Part shown: one piece after another, positions 8,055 to 15,540 of the stretch
Numbering within the stretch: the first letter of the stretch is position 1
How the letters are laid out: each line of letters begins with the position of its first letter
DNA from: Flavihumibacter sp. ZG627
Lineage (GTDB): Bacteria; Bacteroidota; Bacteroidia; Chitinophagales; Chitinophagaceae
Assembly: GCF_000814325.1 (NCBI RefSeq)
Contig: NZ_JPHF01000003.1
Span: 434,001-498,000 of the forward strand
Reading direction: 5' to 3'
DNA: 64,000 bases
Notes under the pieces: model-generated
The model's input: only the letters and a program-made list of their open reading frames with translations
What the model was told of the DNA's origin: nothing
Databases searched by the model: none
Position numbers and translations under genes: made by a program

Positions 8055-9182
8055 ATGAGCAAGATAGCTGCCCCCCGTTTCCTCGCCCTTGACGTATTCA
8101 GGGGTATGACCGTATGCTTCATGATCATTGTCAATACGCCAGGCAATTATGAAACAACACTTGCACCCCTGCTGCATGCAAACTGGCACGGATTCACCCC
8201 TACAGACCTTGTATTTCCATCATTCCTCTTTGCCGTCGGCAATGCAATGGCCTTTGTTTTTCCTAAATGGGAAGGAATGCCGCAATCCGTTGTTCTAACA
8301 AAAATTCTCAAACGTACTGCTATCATCTTTCTCCTTGGTTATCTCATGTACTGGTTTCCCTTTGTGAGATGGGATGGCAATCAGTTTTCTGCTTTTCCTT
8401 TTTCCGAAACGAGGGTATTTGGTGTACTGCAGCGGATCGCACTCTGCTATGGTATCACAGCCCTGTTAATTTATTACCTGAAACCAAAAGCAACATACAT
8501 CATCACTATTATTTTATTATTGCTTTATTGGTTTCTGATGGTACAATTCGGATCGGGAACGGACCCCTACAGCCTGGAAGGTAATGCTGTATTGCGGCTT
8601 GACAAGTGGCTTATCGGCGAAAAGCATATGTATCATGGTGATGGCATTGCCTTTGACCCGGAAGGATTACTTGGAACTTTGCCTTCAATCGCCAATGTTG
8701 TTTTTGGTTACTGGGCCGGTGAACTGGTAAGGAAAAAAGGACAGGTGTGGGAAACAGTAGCTATGCTGCTGCTGGCCGCTGCTCTTTTTCTCTTTGTTGC
8801 CTATTGCTGGGATCCCTTCTTTCCCATCAATAAAAAACTATGGACCAGCTCCTATGTGATGTTAACTGTTGGGATCGACCTGGCATTGCTTGCTGTCCTT
8901 ATTTATATTATTGAATTCAGGAAGATGGCGGGCTGGACAAGTTTTTTTACTGTCTTCGGCAAGAACCCACTCTTTATATACCTACTTTCAGAAGTTATTG
9001 CGATTCTTCTCTGGTTCTTTAAAACCAGCGATGGCAAACCCTATTACAATCATTTATACGAGAAGCTATTTAGTTATTTAGGTCCTTATACCGGATCCCT
9101 TGCTTTTGCCCTGTTCATCATGATGGTCTGCTGGCTGGTGGGTTGGTGGATGAACAAGCGGAAGATTTATGTGAGGGTATAA
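8055..9182 (+). CDS. HGSNAT/NagX-like transmembrane acyltransferase (DUF5009)
   Basis: The 375-residue polytopic membrane protein has about ten hydrophobic helices. The N-terminal block LALDVFRGMTVCFMIIVN and the loop HANWHGFTPTDLVFPSFLF are hallmarks of the heparan-alpha-glucosaminide N-acetyltransferase-like family, in which a loop histidine accepts the acetyl group. Eukaryotic members pass acetyl from acetyl-CoA across a membrane to an amino sugar; the bacterial NagX members are linked to amino-sugar use. Here there are no amino-sugar neighbours, so the acceptor is unknown. The gene stands alone between a divergent hydrolase and typA. Confidence 0.85.
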   Translation: MSKIAAPRFLALDVFRGMTVCFMIIVNTPGNYETTLAPLLHANWHGFTPTDLVFPSFLFAVGNAMAFVFPKWEGMPQSVVLTKILKRTAIIFLLGYLMYWFPFVRWDGNQFSAFPFSETRVFGVLQRIALCYGITALLIYYLKPKATYIITIILLLLYWFLMVQFGSGTDPYSLEGNAVLRLDKWLIGEKHMYHGDGIAFDPEGLLGTLPSIANVVFGYWAGELVRKKGQVWETVAMLLLAAALFLFVAYCWDPFFPINKKLWTSSYVMLTVGIDLALLAVLIYIIEFRKMAGWTSFFTVFGKNPLFIYLLSEVIAILLWFFKTSDGKPYYNHLYEKLFSYLGPYTGSLAFALFIMMVCWLVGWWMNKRKIYVRV

Positions 9183-9231
9183 TAAGGGTAATAATTCGCT
9201 CTTATATAACAAATTCTTTATTCAATACTGC

Positions 9232-9261
9232 TTGCCAGCCCGTCATTTTGGCTTACCTTTG
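9232..9261 (+). promoter_or_regulatory. Promoter of typA (TTG-N19-TACCTTTG)
   Basis: TTG at 9232-9234, a 19-nt spacer and TACCTTTG at 9254-9261 match the Bacteroidota sigma factor consensus exactly. The predicted leader of about 60 nt carries two alternative short inverted repeats (GGGC/GCCC and AATGGT/ACCATT), which could form competing hairpins. Confidence 0.75.
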
Positions 9262-9327
9262 CGCGCCCTTAGGGCTTTGGTTGAATGGTGGCCCCATCTA
9301 ACCATTTAATCTTCAAGTAATTAGAAA

Positions 9328-11142
9328 ATGGACATCAGAAATATAGCAATCATTGCACACGTTGACCACGGTAAGACTACCCTGGTTGACCGCATCCTCC
9401 ACACCACCAAGGTGTTCCGCGAAAACCAGGATACAGGTGACCTGATCATGGATAGTAACGACCTTGAGCGTGAAAGAGGCATTACCATCTTTAGTAAGAA
9501 CGCAGCCGTAACTTATAAAGATGTGAAAATCAACGTAATTGACACTCCGGGCCACGCCGACTTTGGCGGTGAGGTAGAACGTGTTCTGAAAATGGCTGAT
9601 GGGGTTATTCTCCTCGTAGATGCCTTTGAAGGACCAATGCCACAAACCAGGTTCGTATTGCAGAAAGCCTTACAGCTTAACCTGCACCCAATTGTTGTGA
9701 TCAACAAAGTAGATAAGCCAAACTGTCGCCCCGATGAGGTGCATGATGCAGTATTCGACCTTTTCTTTAACCTCGATGCTACAGAAGAGCAGCTTAACTT
9801 CCCTACCTTCTATGGTAGCGGTAAGAACGGATGGTTCAACGACAGTCTTACACAGAGTGAAGATATCACCCCACTCATGGATGGTATACTTAAATATGTA
9901 CCAGAACCAAAAGTTGAGGCCGGTCCGCTCCAGATGCAGATCACTTCCCTCGATTATTCCTCTTTCCTTGGCAGGATCGCCATTGGAAAAGTAGCACGTG
10001 GAAGCATAAAAGAAAACCAGCCCATCGCCCTTATGCAGGCTGATGGTACCTTTAAGAAGCAACGCGTTCGTGAACTCTATGTATTTGAAGGCATGGGCAA
10101 GCGTAAGGTAACCGAGGTTCTTGCCGGTGATCTTTGTGCTGTTGTGGGATTGGAAGATTTCAATATCGGTGATACCATTTCTGATCAGGAAACAATGGAA
10201 GCATTGCCCGTTATCAGCGTGGATGAACCAACCATGAACATGCTATTCAGCATCAACAATTCACCTTTCTTTGGTAAGGATGGTAAGTTTGTTACCTCCC
10301 GTCACCTCCGTGACCGCCTGATGAAAGAAACAGAAAAGAACCTCGCATTGCGTGTGTTCGATACCGATAGTGGAGACAGCTTCCAGGTTTATGGTCGCGG
10401 TATTCTTCACCTTGGTGTATTGATCGAAACCATGCGTCGTGAAGGATATGAACTCACCGTTGGTCAGCCCCAGGTTATCCTGAAAATGATCGATGGCAAA
10501 AAATGTGAGCCATATGAAATGTTGGTAGTGGATGTACCGCAGGAATTTGCTTCCAAAGTTATCGACCTGGTTACCCGTCGTAAAGGCGAAATGCATGTGA
10601 TGGAAACCAAGGGTGATATGCAACACCTTGAGTTTGAAATACCTTCACGCGGACTAATCGGCCTTCGTACCCAGATGCTTACAGCAACAACAGGTGAGGC
10701 AGTGATGAACCACCGTTTCATTGAGTATAAGCCATGGAAGGGACCTATACCTGGTCGTAACAATGGTGTTTTGATCTCTAAGAATACTGAAAAGACAACC
10801 GGTTATTCCATTGATAAACTTCAGGATCGCGGAACTTTCTTCGTTGATCCGGGAGAGGATGTATACGCTGGACAGATTGTTGCGGAGAATATCAAACCCG
10901 GCGATCTTGTAGTTAACGTTACGGAACCTAAAAAGCTTACCAACCACCGTGCGAGCGGAAGTGATGATGCAACAAGAATTGCACCCAAAACACAGCTCAG
11001 CCTTGAAGAATGCATGGAGTACATCCAGCATGACGAGTGCATCGAGGTAACGCCAATCAATATCCGTATGCGTAAGATCTATCTCGATGAGAATGATCGA
11101 AACCGCATCCAGAAAATGGCGAAGACGGAAGAAGTTGGGTAA
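9328..11142 (+). CDS. typA: Translational GTPase TypA/BipA
   Basis: The 604-residue protein is a ribosome-binding GTPase of the EF-G family, involved in 50S assembly and stress growth. It has the G1 loop AHVDHGKT at residues 10-17, DTPGHADFGGEVERVL as G3/switch II, and NKVDKP as G4. The rest matches domain II, the EF-G-like domain III/V modules and the TypA-specific C-terminal part (PGRNNGVLIS, then TRIAPKTQLSLEE). The length is normal. It is monocistronic, with a perfect promoter upstream and a strong intrinsic terminator about 65 nt after the stop codon. Confidence 0.97.
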   Translation: MDIRNIAIIAHVDHGKTTLVDRILHTTKVFRENQDTGDLIMDSNDLERERGITIFSKNAAVTYKDVKINVIDTPGHADFGGEVERVLKMADGVILLVDAFEGPMPQTRFVLQKALQLNLHPIVVINKVDKPNCRPDEVHDAVFDLFFNLDATEEQLNFPTFYGSGKNGWFNDSLTQSEDITPLMDGILKYVPEPKVEAGPLQMQITSLDYSSFLGRIAIGKVARGSIKENQPIALMQADGTFKKQRVRELYVFEGMGKRKVTEVLAGDLCAVVGLEDFNIGDTISDQETMEALPVISVDEPTMNMLFSINNSPFFGKDGKFVTSRHLRDRLMKETEKNLALRVFDTDSGDSFQVYGRGILHLGVLIETMRREGYELTVGQPQVILKMIDGKKCEPYEMLVVDVPQEFASKVIDLVTRRKGEMHVMETKGDMQHLEFEIPSRGLIGLRTQMLTATTGEAVMNHRFIEYKPWKGPIPGRNNGVLISKNTEKTTGYSIDKLQDRGTFFVDPGEDVYAGQIVAENIKPGDLVVNVTEPKKLTNHRASGSDDATRIAPKTQLSLEECMEYIQHDECIEVTPINIRMRKIYLDENDRNRIQKMAKTEEVG

Positions 11143-11146
11143 TTAG

Positions 11147-11181
11147 GTGTCTGACACATGTTCGGAGGATGTTCGAACATG
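11147..11181. repeat. Paired palindromes GTGTCTGACAC and CATGTTCG/CGAACATG
   Basis: Right after typA, the 11-nt palindrome GTGTCTGACAC (11147-11157) abuts an 8-bp inverted repeat, CATGTTCG (11157-11164) and CGAACATG (11174-11181). The GTCTGAC core returns in the hairpin at 11858-11890 on the other side of the GNAT gene. No T-run follows, so it is not an obvious terminator; a REP-type element is possible. Confidence 0.5.
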
Positions 11182-11206
11182 AACAGGAATTATCTATATA
11201 ATTGAA

Positions 11207-11236
11207 GTCGTTGCGAGCAATCGCAGCGACTTTTTT
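11207..11236 (+). terminator. Intrinsic terminator of typA
   Basis: A 10-bp stem (GTCGTTGCGA / TCGCAGCGAC, one G-T pair) with a GCAA loop is followed by six T residues. It ends typA transcription 14 nt before the end of the convergent GNAT gene. Confidence 0.85.
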
Positions 11237-11249
11237 AATTAATTGACGG

Positions 11250-11846
11250 CTAATCTTTTTGAAAGGTCCAAAGTCTGAGTCCGCTAACCGGCTCAATAAG
11301 ATCGCGGAGAATTCGGAAGCCAAGGTGTTGATAAAATGAGACATTCGTTGGTTGTGCAGTTTCGAGATAAACCGGAATGCCATCAGCAGCAGCTTTTTCT
11401 ATAACCGGATCAAGCAATTTCCGGCCATAACCCTTGCCCTGGTGAACCGGGTCAACACCCACCACCATCGTGTACCAATGAGGGATAGAAATATCTTCTT
11501 TATGGAATGCTTCCACAAATGCAATTGAGTTAAAGAAGCGATCCATTTCGGCAGCCCCAAGTAAATAAGGAAGTTTATCGATGCCAGCAGCAACCGCCAT
11601 ATCCGGACTGCCATCCGTTTCACCGGGACGCAACCAAACAACGGCTCCTCCGATGTCATCTGTTGTATACACATCTCCAAACAGGAAGCCATAATTCAGA
11701 ATTGCTTTGAAATGCAGCGGCGATTTTTCGCGGTTATCATTTTCATCAGGAAAAACATACCGTTGTAATGGGTCCATGAAGAATGCATTAGCCAACGATA
11801 GCGATGCAGCATCCAATTCTTCTTCTTTAATTTTTCGAATGTCCAT
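11250..11846 (-). CDS. GNAT family N-acetyltransferase
   Basis: The 198-residue protein has the GNAT acetyl-CoA loop HQGKGYGRKLL (around residues 134-144, the Q-x-x-G-x-G pattern) preceded by VVGVDP strand beta-4, and the motif B region LETAQPTNVSFYQHLGF near residues 155-175. That supports an intact acetyltransferase. The N-terminal arm is distinct and gives no clue to the acceptor. The gene is single, convergent with typA, and its start lies 12 nt downstream of a long hairpin (11858-11890), so translation or mRNA stability could be affected by that structure. Confidence 0.85.
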   Translation of the reverse strand: MDIRKIKEEELDAASLSLANAFFMDPLQRYVFPDENDNREKSPLHFKAILNYGFLFGDVYTTDDIGGAVVWLRPGETDGSPDMAVAAGIDKLPYLLGAAEMDRFFNSIAFVEAFHKEDISIPHWYTMVVGVDPVHQGKGYGRKLLDPVIEKAAADGIPVYLETAQPTNVSFYQHLGFRILRDLIEPVSGLRLWTFQKD

Positions 11847-11857
11847 AATTTATATAT

Positions 11858-11890
11858 GCGTCTGACGCCTGTCAGGACAAGCGTCAGACG
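11858..11890. repeat. 32-nt hairpin built from GTCTGAC palindromes
   Basis: CGTCTGACGC (11859-11868) pairs perfectly with GCGTCAGACG (11881-11890). The 12-nt loop holds a small nested stem (TGTC-AG-GACA). The left arm with its flanking G is itself the palindrome GCGTCTGACGC. It would fall in the 5' leader of the GNAT mRNA. It shares the GTCTGAC core with the palindrome at 11147-11157. Confidence 0.6.
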
Positions 11891-12016
11891 GCTTTTCGCC
11901 GACTAAGTATAGTAATATATGAAATTTATGCATTAACTATACGGCATTCATTACCTCATAAAGCCAGGCCGGGACTGTTGCCTTCAACAATCGCATTACT
12001 ATTGTCTGGCAACCCG

Positions 12017-12024
12017 TAATTTTG
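12017..12024 (+). promoter_or_regulatory. TAATTTTG -7 box before small membrane protein
   Basis: A perfect TAnnTTTG box, without a convincing TTG at the usual distance. It places transcription start near 12030, which excludes a TTG start codon at 12022 and favours ATG 12040. Confidence 0.45.
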
Positions 12025-12039
12025 TACAAATCCCTGATA

Positions 12040-12258
12040 ATGATACGTGCTGTTGTTTCCATCCTGATGATTTTTTTGTTATCTACTGGCCTTGAAAGTC
12101 AGGCACAATGTTCTATATGTACTAAAACAGCCCAACAGCTTGGCGAGAAGCCGGCAAAAGCACTTAATGGCGGTATCATTTACCTGGCTGCTACGCCCCT
12201 CGCTATTCTTGGTATACTTGGTTTTCGCTGGTATAAGGCAAACCGGGATATGTTCTAG
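12040..12258 (+). CDS. Small secreted/membrane protein with CxxC motif, unknown function
   Basis: From ATG 12040 it encodes 72 residues. An N-terminal signal-like segment (RAVVSILMIFLLSTGLESQ) is followed by the motif CSICTKTAQQLGEKPAKALN and a second transmembrane helix (residues ~45-62) ending in RWYKANR. The family is unrecognised beyond its small conserved-hypothetical look. The CxxC faces the periplasm in the simplest topology, so a metal or disulfide role is possible. It precedes the ABC/HlyD/TolC operon by 206 nt, with a separate candidate promoter between them, so co-function is only a possibility. An alternative TTG start at 12022 overlaps the promoter box. Confidence 0.7.
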   Translation: MIRAVVSILMIFLLSTGLESQAQCSICTKTAQQLGEKPAKALNGGIIYLAATPLAILGILGFRWYKANRDMF

Positions 12259-12331
12259 ATTTCCCCGCCTTCCTGCTGTAATTTAATTACAAAATGAAGC
12301 CTAATTGAGGGGCATTAAGACTTGGGATTAT

Positions 12332-12365
12332 TTTGTTAAAACAAGCAAAATCAGCTGTAGTTTTG
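12332..12365 (+). promoter_or_regulatory. Candidate promoter of ABC export operon
   Basis: TTTG at 12332-12335 and TAGTTTTG at 12358-12365, spaced by 22 nt, fit a somewhat long Bacteroidota promoter. The leader to the ATG at 12465 would be about 93 nt. Confidence 0.45.
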
Positions 12366-12464
12366 AACTTTTTGTGGGCTTCCCTGTTTTATCGGAACAC
12401 TTAATTGCCTGTTCAAAGGATCAGGCTGCAGCATTTAACTCTCTTTCACATAACGGAAACCAAA

Positions 12465-14150
12465 ATGGCAAATGATCTAGCTGAGAAGGACCTAAAGCGT
12501 CCTTTACAACGCTTATTGCAGGTACTAAACCTGGAAAGAAAGGAAATAGGGTCTATTTATTTTTATGCGATACTCGCCGGACTTTTGCAATTAGCCGTTC
12601 CGTTAGGTGTGCAGGCCATTATCAATTTTGTTCTTGCCGGCCGGATGTCTACCTCTATTATTGTGCTCATAGTACTTGTTGTGATCAGTGTGTTTTTAAC
12701 TGGCTTATTACAGGTAAACCAGATGAAGATCATAGAAAAGATCCAGCAACGCATTTTTACCCGTTATTCATTTGAATTTGCCTGGCGCATTCCACGTCTC
12801 GATCTGAAAAGGATTGATCAGTATTATCTCCCTGAATTTGTTAACCGTTTCTTCGACACCATTAATCTCGAAAAAAGTTTAAGCCGGATCCTTCTGGATA
12901 TACCCGCAGCCATGATCCAGGTGATCTTTGGTCTCATACTTCTATCACTTTATGCAAATGTCTTTATCATTTTCAGCTTATTAGTGTTACTAATTCTATT
13001 TATAATTATTCGGGTCACTTACGCAAGAGGGCTTTCCACAAGCCTCGATGAAAGCGAAAATAAATATGCGGTAGCAGGATGGCTGGAAGAAATAGCCAGG
13101 GTGTTGAAATCATTCCAGTTTTCACGGGGGTCATCATTGCCCGTTGATAAAACAGACGCCTTGGTAACAGGTTATCTCCATGCGCGCACAAGTCATTTCC
13201 GAATTTTGTTGATGCAGTATTGGTCTCTTATCGGTTTTAAAATTATTATCACTGCTGGTATGCTGATAGTGGGCGCATTTCTGTTGGTAAGTAATGAAAT
13301 TAACGTTGGTCAGTTTGCGGCAGCTGAGATCGTTATATTATTAGTACTGGCATCCGTTGAAAAACTTATCCGCAGCCTTGATAAAATTTACGATATCCTC
13401 ACCAGCGTTGAGAAACTAGGTAAGGTGATTGATAAGCCATTGGAAGCTGAAGGGTCACTAAGACCCGACGAATTACAGCAGGGTATGTCCGTTTCAGTCA
13501 GCGATCTCAGTTTCAGTTATAACGATGAGACCTCTATTTTGCAACAGGTATCATTTGATATTCATTCAGGTGAAAAGGTCTGTATTACAGGAGGCGATGG
13601 TTCAGGTAAGTCAACCATACTGAAATTATTAACCGGCGCTTATAACGATTTTCGGGGGAGAATAAGTATCAACAATATTCCAATTGGTAATTATAACCCA
13701 GCCTTCTTGCGGGCAGAAACAGGAATTCTTTTTCATCAGCAGGATATATTCCAGGGAACGCTCTATGAGAATATAACGCTGGGTGATACTGCAGTTACTA
13801 CGTCTGAAATTACAATACTTGCAACTCAACTCGGAATCAGTGATTTTATCTCCTCTCTGAAAAAAGGTTACGATACCCCAATTGATGCTGCCGGAAAGCG
13901 ATTGTCCAGTGCCGTTATCCGAAAAGTACTTTTATTGAGAGCGCTCATATCCAACCCTAAATTATTATTACTGGAGGAGCCCTGGCTGGGCTTTGATGCA
14001 GAAAGCAAGGCAAAAGTTGAAAACTATTTACTGCACCAGATCCCTGGAACCACAGTGATCGTAATCAGCAATGATGAAGATTTTTCAAGGAAATGTGATC
14101 AGGTACTTGCCATGCAGGATGGAACAATTATTAAGAAAGCAACACCATAA
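12465..14150 (+). CDS. ABC exporter subunit with degenerate nucleotide-binding domain (type I secretion-like)
   Basis: The protein has 561 residues from ATG 12465. Residues ~25-320 form a six-helix exporter membrane domain without a C39 peptidase; residues ~340-561 form an ATPase domain. Walker A is intact (GGDGSGKST, 376-384) and the Q-loop FHQQ is present. The LSGGQ signature, however, is LSSAV (480-484), the Walker B aspartate is Glu (LLLLEEP, Glu504), the D-loop SALD is LGFD, and the H-switch histidine is Asn536 (ISND). Such changes usually slow or abolish ATP hydrolysis. The gene opens an operon with an HlyD-like adaptor and a TolC-like channel, so it should be the inner-membrane part of an envelope-spanning exporter. 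An upstream in-frame start at 12405 lacks support. Confidence 0.88.
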   Translation: MANDLAEKDLKRPLQRLLQVLNLERKEIGSIYFYAILAGLLQLAVPLGVQAIINFVLAGRMSTSIIVLIVLVVISVFLTGLLQVNQMKIIEKIQQRIFTRYSFEFAWRIPRLDLKRIDQYYLPEFVNRFFDTINLEKSLSRILLDIPAAMIQVIFGLILLSLYANVFIIFSLLVLLILFIIIRVTYARGLSTSLDESENKYAVAGWLEEIARVLKSFQFSRGSSLPVDKTDALVTGYLHARTSHFRILLMQYWSLIGFKIIITAGMLIVGAFLLVSNEINVGQFAAAEIVILLVLASVEKLIRSLDKIYDILTSVEKLGKVIDKPLEAEGSLRPDELQQGMSVSVSDLSFSYNDETSILQQVSFDIHSGEKVCITGGDGSGKSTILKLLTGAYNDFRGRISINNIPIGNYNPAFLRAETGILFHQQDIFQGTLYENITLGDTAVTTSEITILATQLGISDFISSLKKGYDTPIDAAGKRLSSAVIRKVLLLRALISNPKLLLLEEPWLGFDAESKAKVENYLLHQIPGTTVIVISNDEDFSRKCDQVLAMQDGTIIKKATP

Positions 14151-14175
14151 TACTAACCAGTTATAATAGCAGAAT

Positions 14176-15540
14176 ATGGCCTTTCAATTATTAACTCCTG
14201 ATATACAATCCAAGGTTGGAAAGCCCTTACAATCCTTTGGAAAAATTTACCGGCAAAACAAGGTGAGTAATATCCGGCTTTACTTTTTTCTCATAATCCT
14301 ATTCGTGATCATAATCTTGTTTTTGCCATGGACGCAGAATATTCGCAGTACTGGAGCGGTTACAACATTAAGGCAGGAACAAAGACCACAACAGATTAAT
14401 AATATTATCGGTGGACGTATTGTAAAATGGTGGGTGAAGGAGGGCGACTTTGTTAATAAGGGGGATACTATTGTGCAGCTGGCAGAAATAAAGGATGATT
14501 ACCTCGATCCGAATCTTTTGCAGCGTACCGAACAGCAATTATCTGCAGAGCGAATGACCATTGATTTTTATGAAGGAAAAGTAAAAAGTACAGATCAGCA
14601 GATTAAGGCACTCGAGAATGAAAGAGAGTTGAAACTGAATTCAATTGATAATAAGATAATCCAGACCAACCGCAAAGTACAGAGCGATAGTATGAAAGTT
14701 AGCGCGGCAATGAACGAAATGAATGTTGCCGATCGCCAACTGGAGGGTGCAGTGAAAATGTATGAGCAGGGAGTTATTCCATTAACTGAGTTTGAACGAA
14801 GAAAAGTGATGCACCAGAATGTGAATGCGAAATTGATTGGAGCACAAAACGATTTCAACAATAGCAAACAGGATCTGCTCATTTTACAGTTGGAGCGTAG
14901 CGCAGCAATTCAGGAATATGCGGAGAAGATTGCAAAGGCTTCAGGTGATCGGTTTCAATCCCAATCTCAGATCTCCAGTGGTCAAGGGAAAGTGGCGAAG
15001 TTGCAAAATCAATATGATAATTACAGGATCCGTAATGGACAGTATTATGTGCTTGCGCCGCAGGATGGACAGGTAATTAAAGCAATGAAGGCCGGTATTA
15101 ATGAAATGCTGAAGGAAGGTGATATGATTGTTGAAATAGTCCCTAAAAATTATCAGCTGGCGGTTGAGGTGTGGGTGAAGCCAATGGATCTGCAACTACT
15201 TACCCCTGGACAAAAAACACGGTTTATGTTCGATGGATTTCCGGCAATTATTTTCAGTGGATGGCCCGAAGCTTCTTATGGAACCTATGGTGGTGAAATT
15301 GTAGCCATTGAATCGAATCTTAGCAGCAATGGTATGTTTCGGGTTTTGGTAGCAGAAGATAAGAATGACCGACCCTGGCCCGCAAACATGAAACTCGGCA
15401 CAGGTGCGGTAAACTTTACACTCTTGAAAGATGTATCGGTATGGTATGAATTATGGCGGCAGATCAATGGTTTCCCGCCTGATTATTATCGCCCTCAAAC
15501 AACATCAAACGCAAAAGAAGGGAAAGAAAATAATTATTGA
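14176..15540 (+). CDS. HlyD-family periplasmic adaptor (membrane fusion protein)
   Basis: The 454-residue protein has one transmembrane helix (residues ~34-51), then a biotinyl-lipoyl-like half (INNIIGGRIVKWWVKEGDFV, 75-94), a long coiled coil (~115-285, rich in Gln, Glu, Lys) and the second lipoyl half with a beta-barrel (YYVLAPQDGQVIKAMKAG). This is the usual HlyD/EmrA design that links an inner-membrane exporter to an outer-membrane channel. It lies 25 nt after the ABC gene and overlaps the TolC gene by 4 nt (ATGA), so all three are one operon. The cargo is not encoded nearby in recognisable form. Confidence 0.9.
   Translation: MAFQLLTPDIQSKVGKPLQSFGKIYRQNKVSNIRLYFFLIILFVIIILFLPWTQNIRSTGAVTTLRQEQRPQQINNIIGGRIVKWWVKEGDFVNKGDTIVQLAEIKDDYLDPNLLQRTEQQLSAERMTIDFYEGKVKSTDQQIKALENERELKLNSIDNKIIQTNRKVQSDSMKVSAAMNEMNVADRQLEGAVKMYEQGVIPLTEFERRKVMHQNVNAKLIGAQNDFNNSKQDLLILQLERSAAIQEYAEKIAKASGDRFQSQSQISSGQGKVAKLQNQYDNYRIRNGQYYVLAPQDGQVIKAMKAGINEMLKEGDMIVEIVPKNYQLAVEVWVKPMDLQLLTPGQKTRFMFDGFPAIIFSGWPEASYGTYGGEIVAIESNLSSNGMFRVLVAEDKNDRPWPANMKLGTGAVNFTLLKDVSVWYELWRQINGFPPDYYRPQTTSNAKEGKENNY

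Noticed and set aside
12022-12039. TTG start for the small CxxC membrane protein
   Set aside because: It overlaps the TAATTTTG promoter box; ATG 12040 gives a proper signal-like N-terminus.
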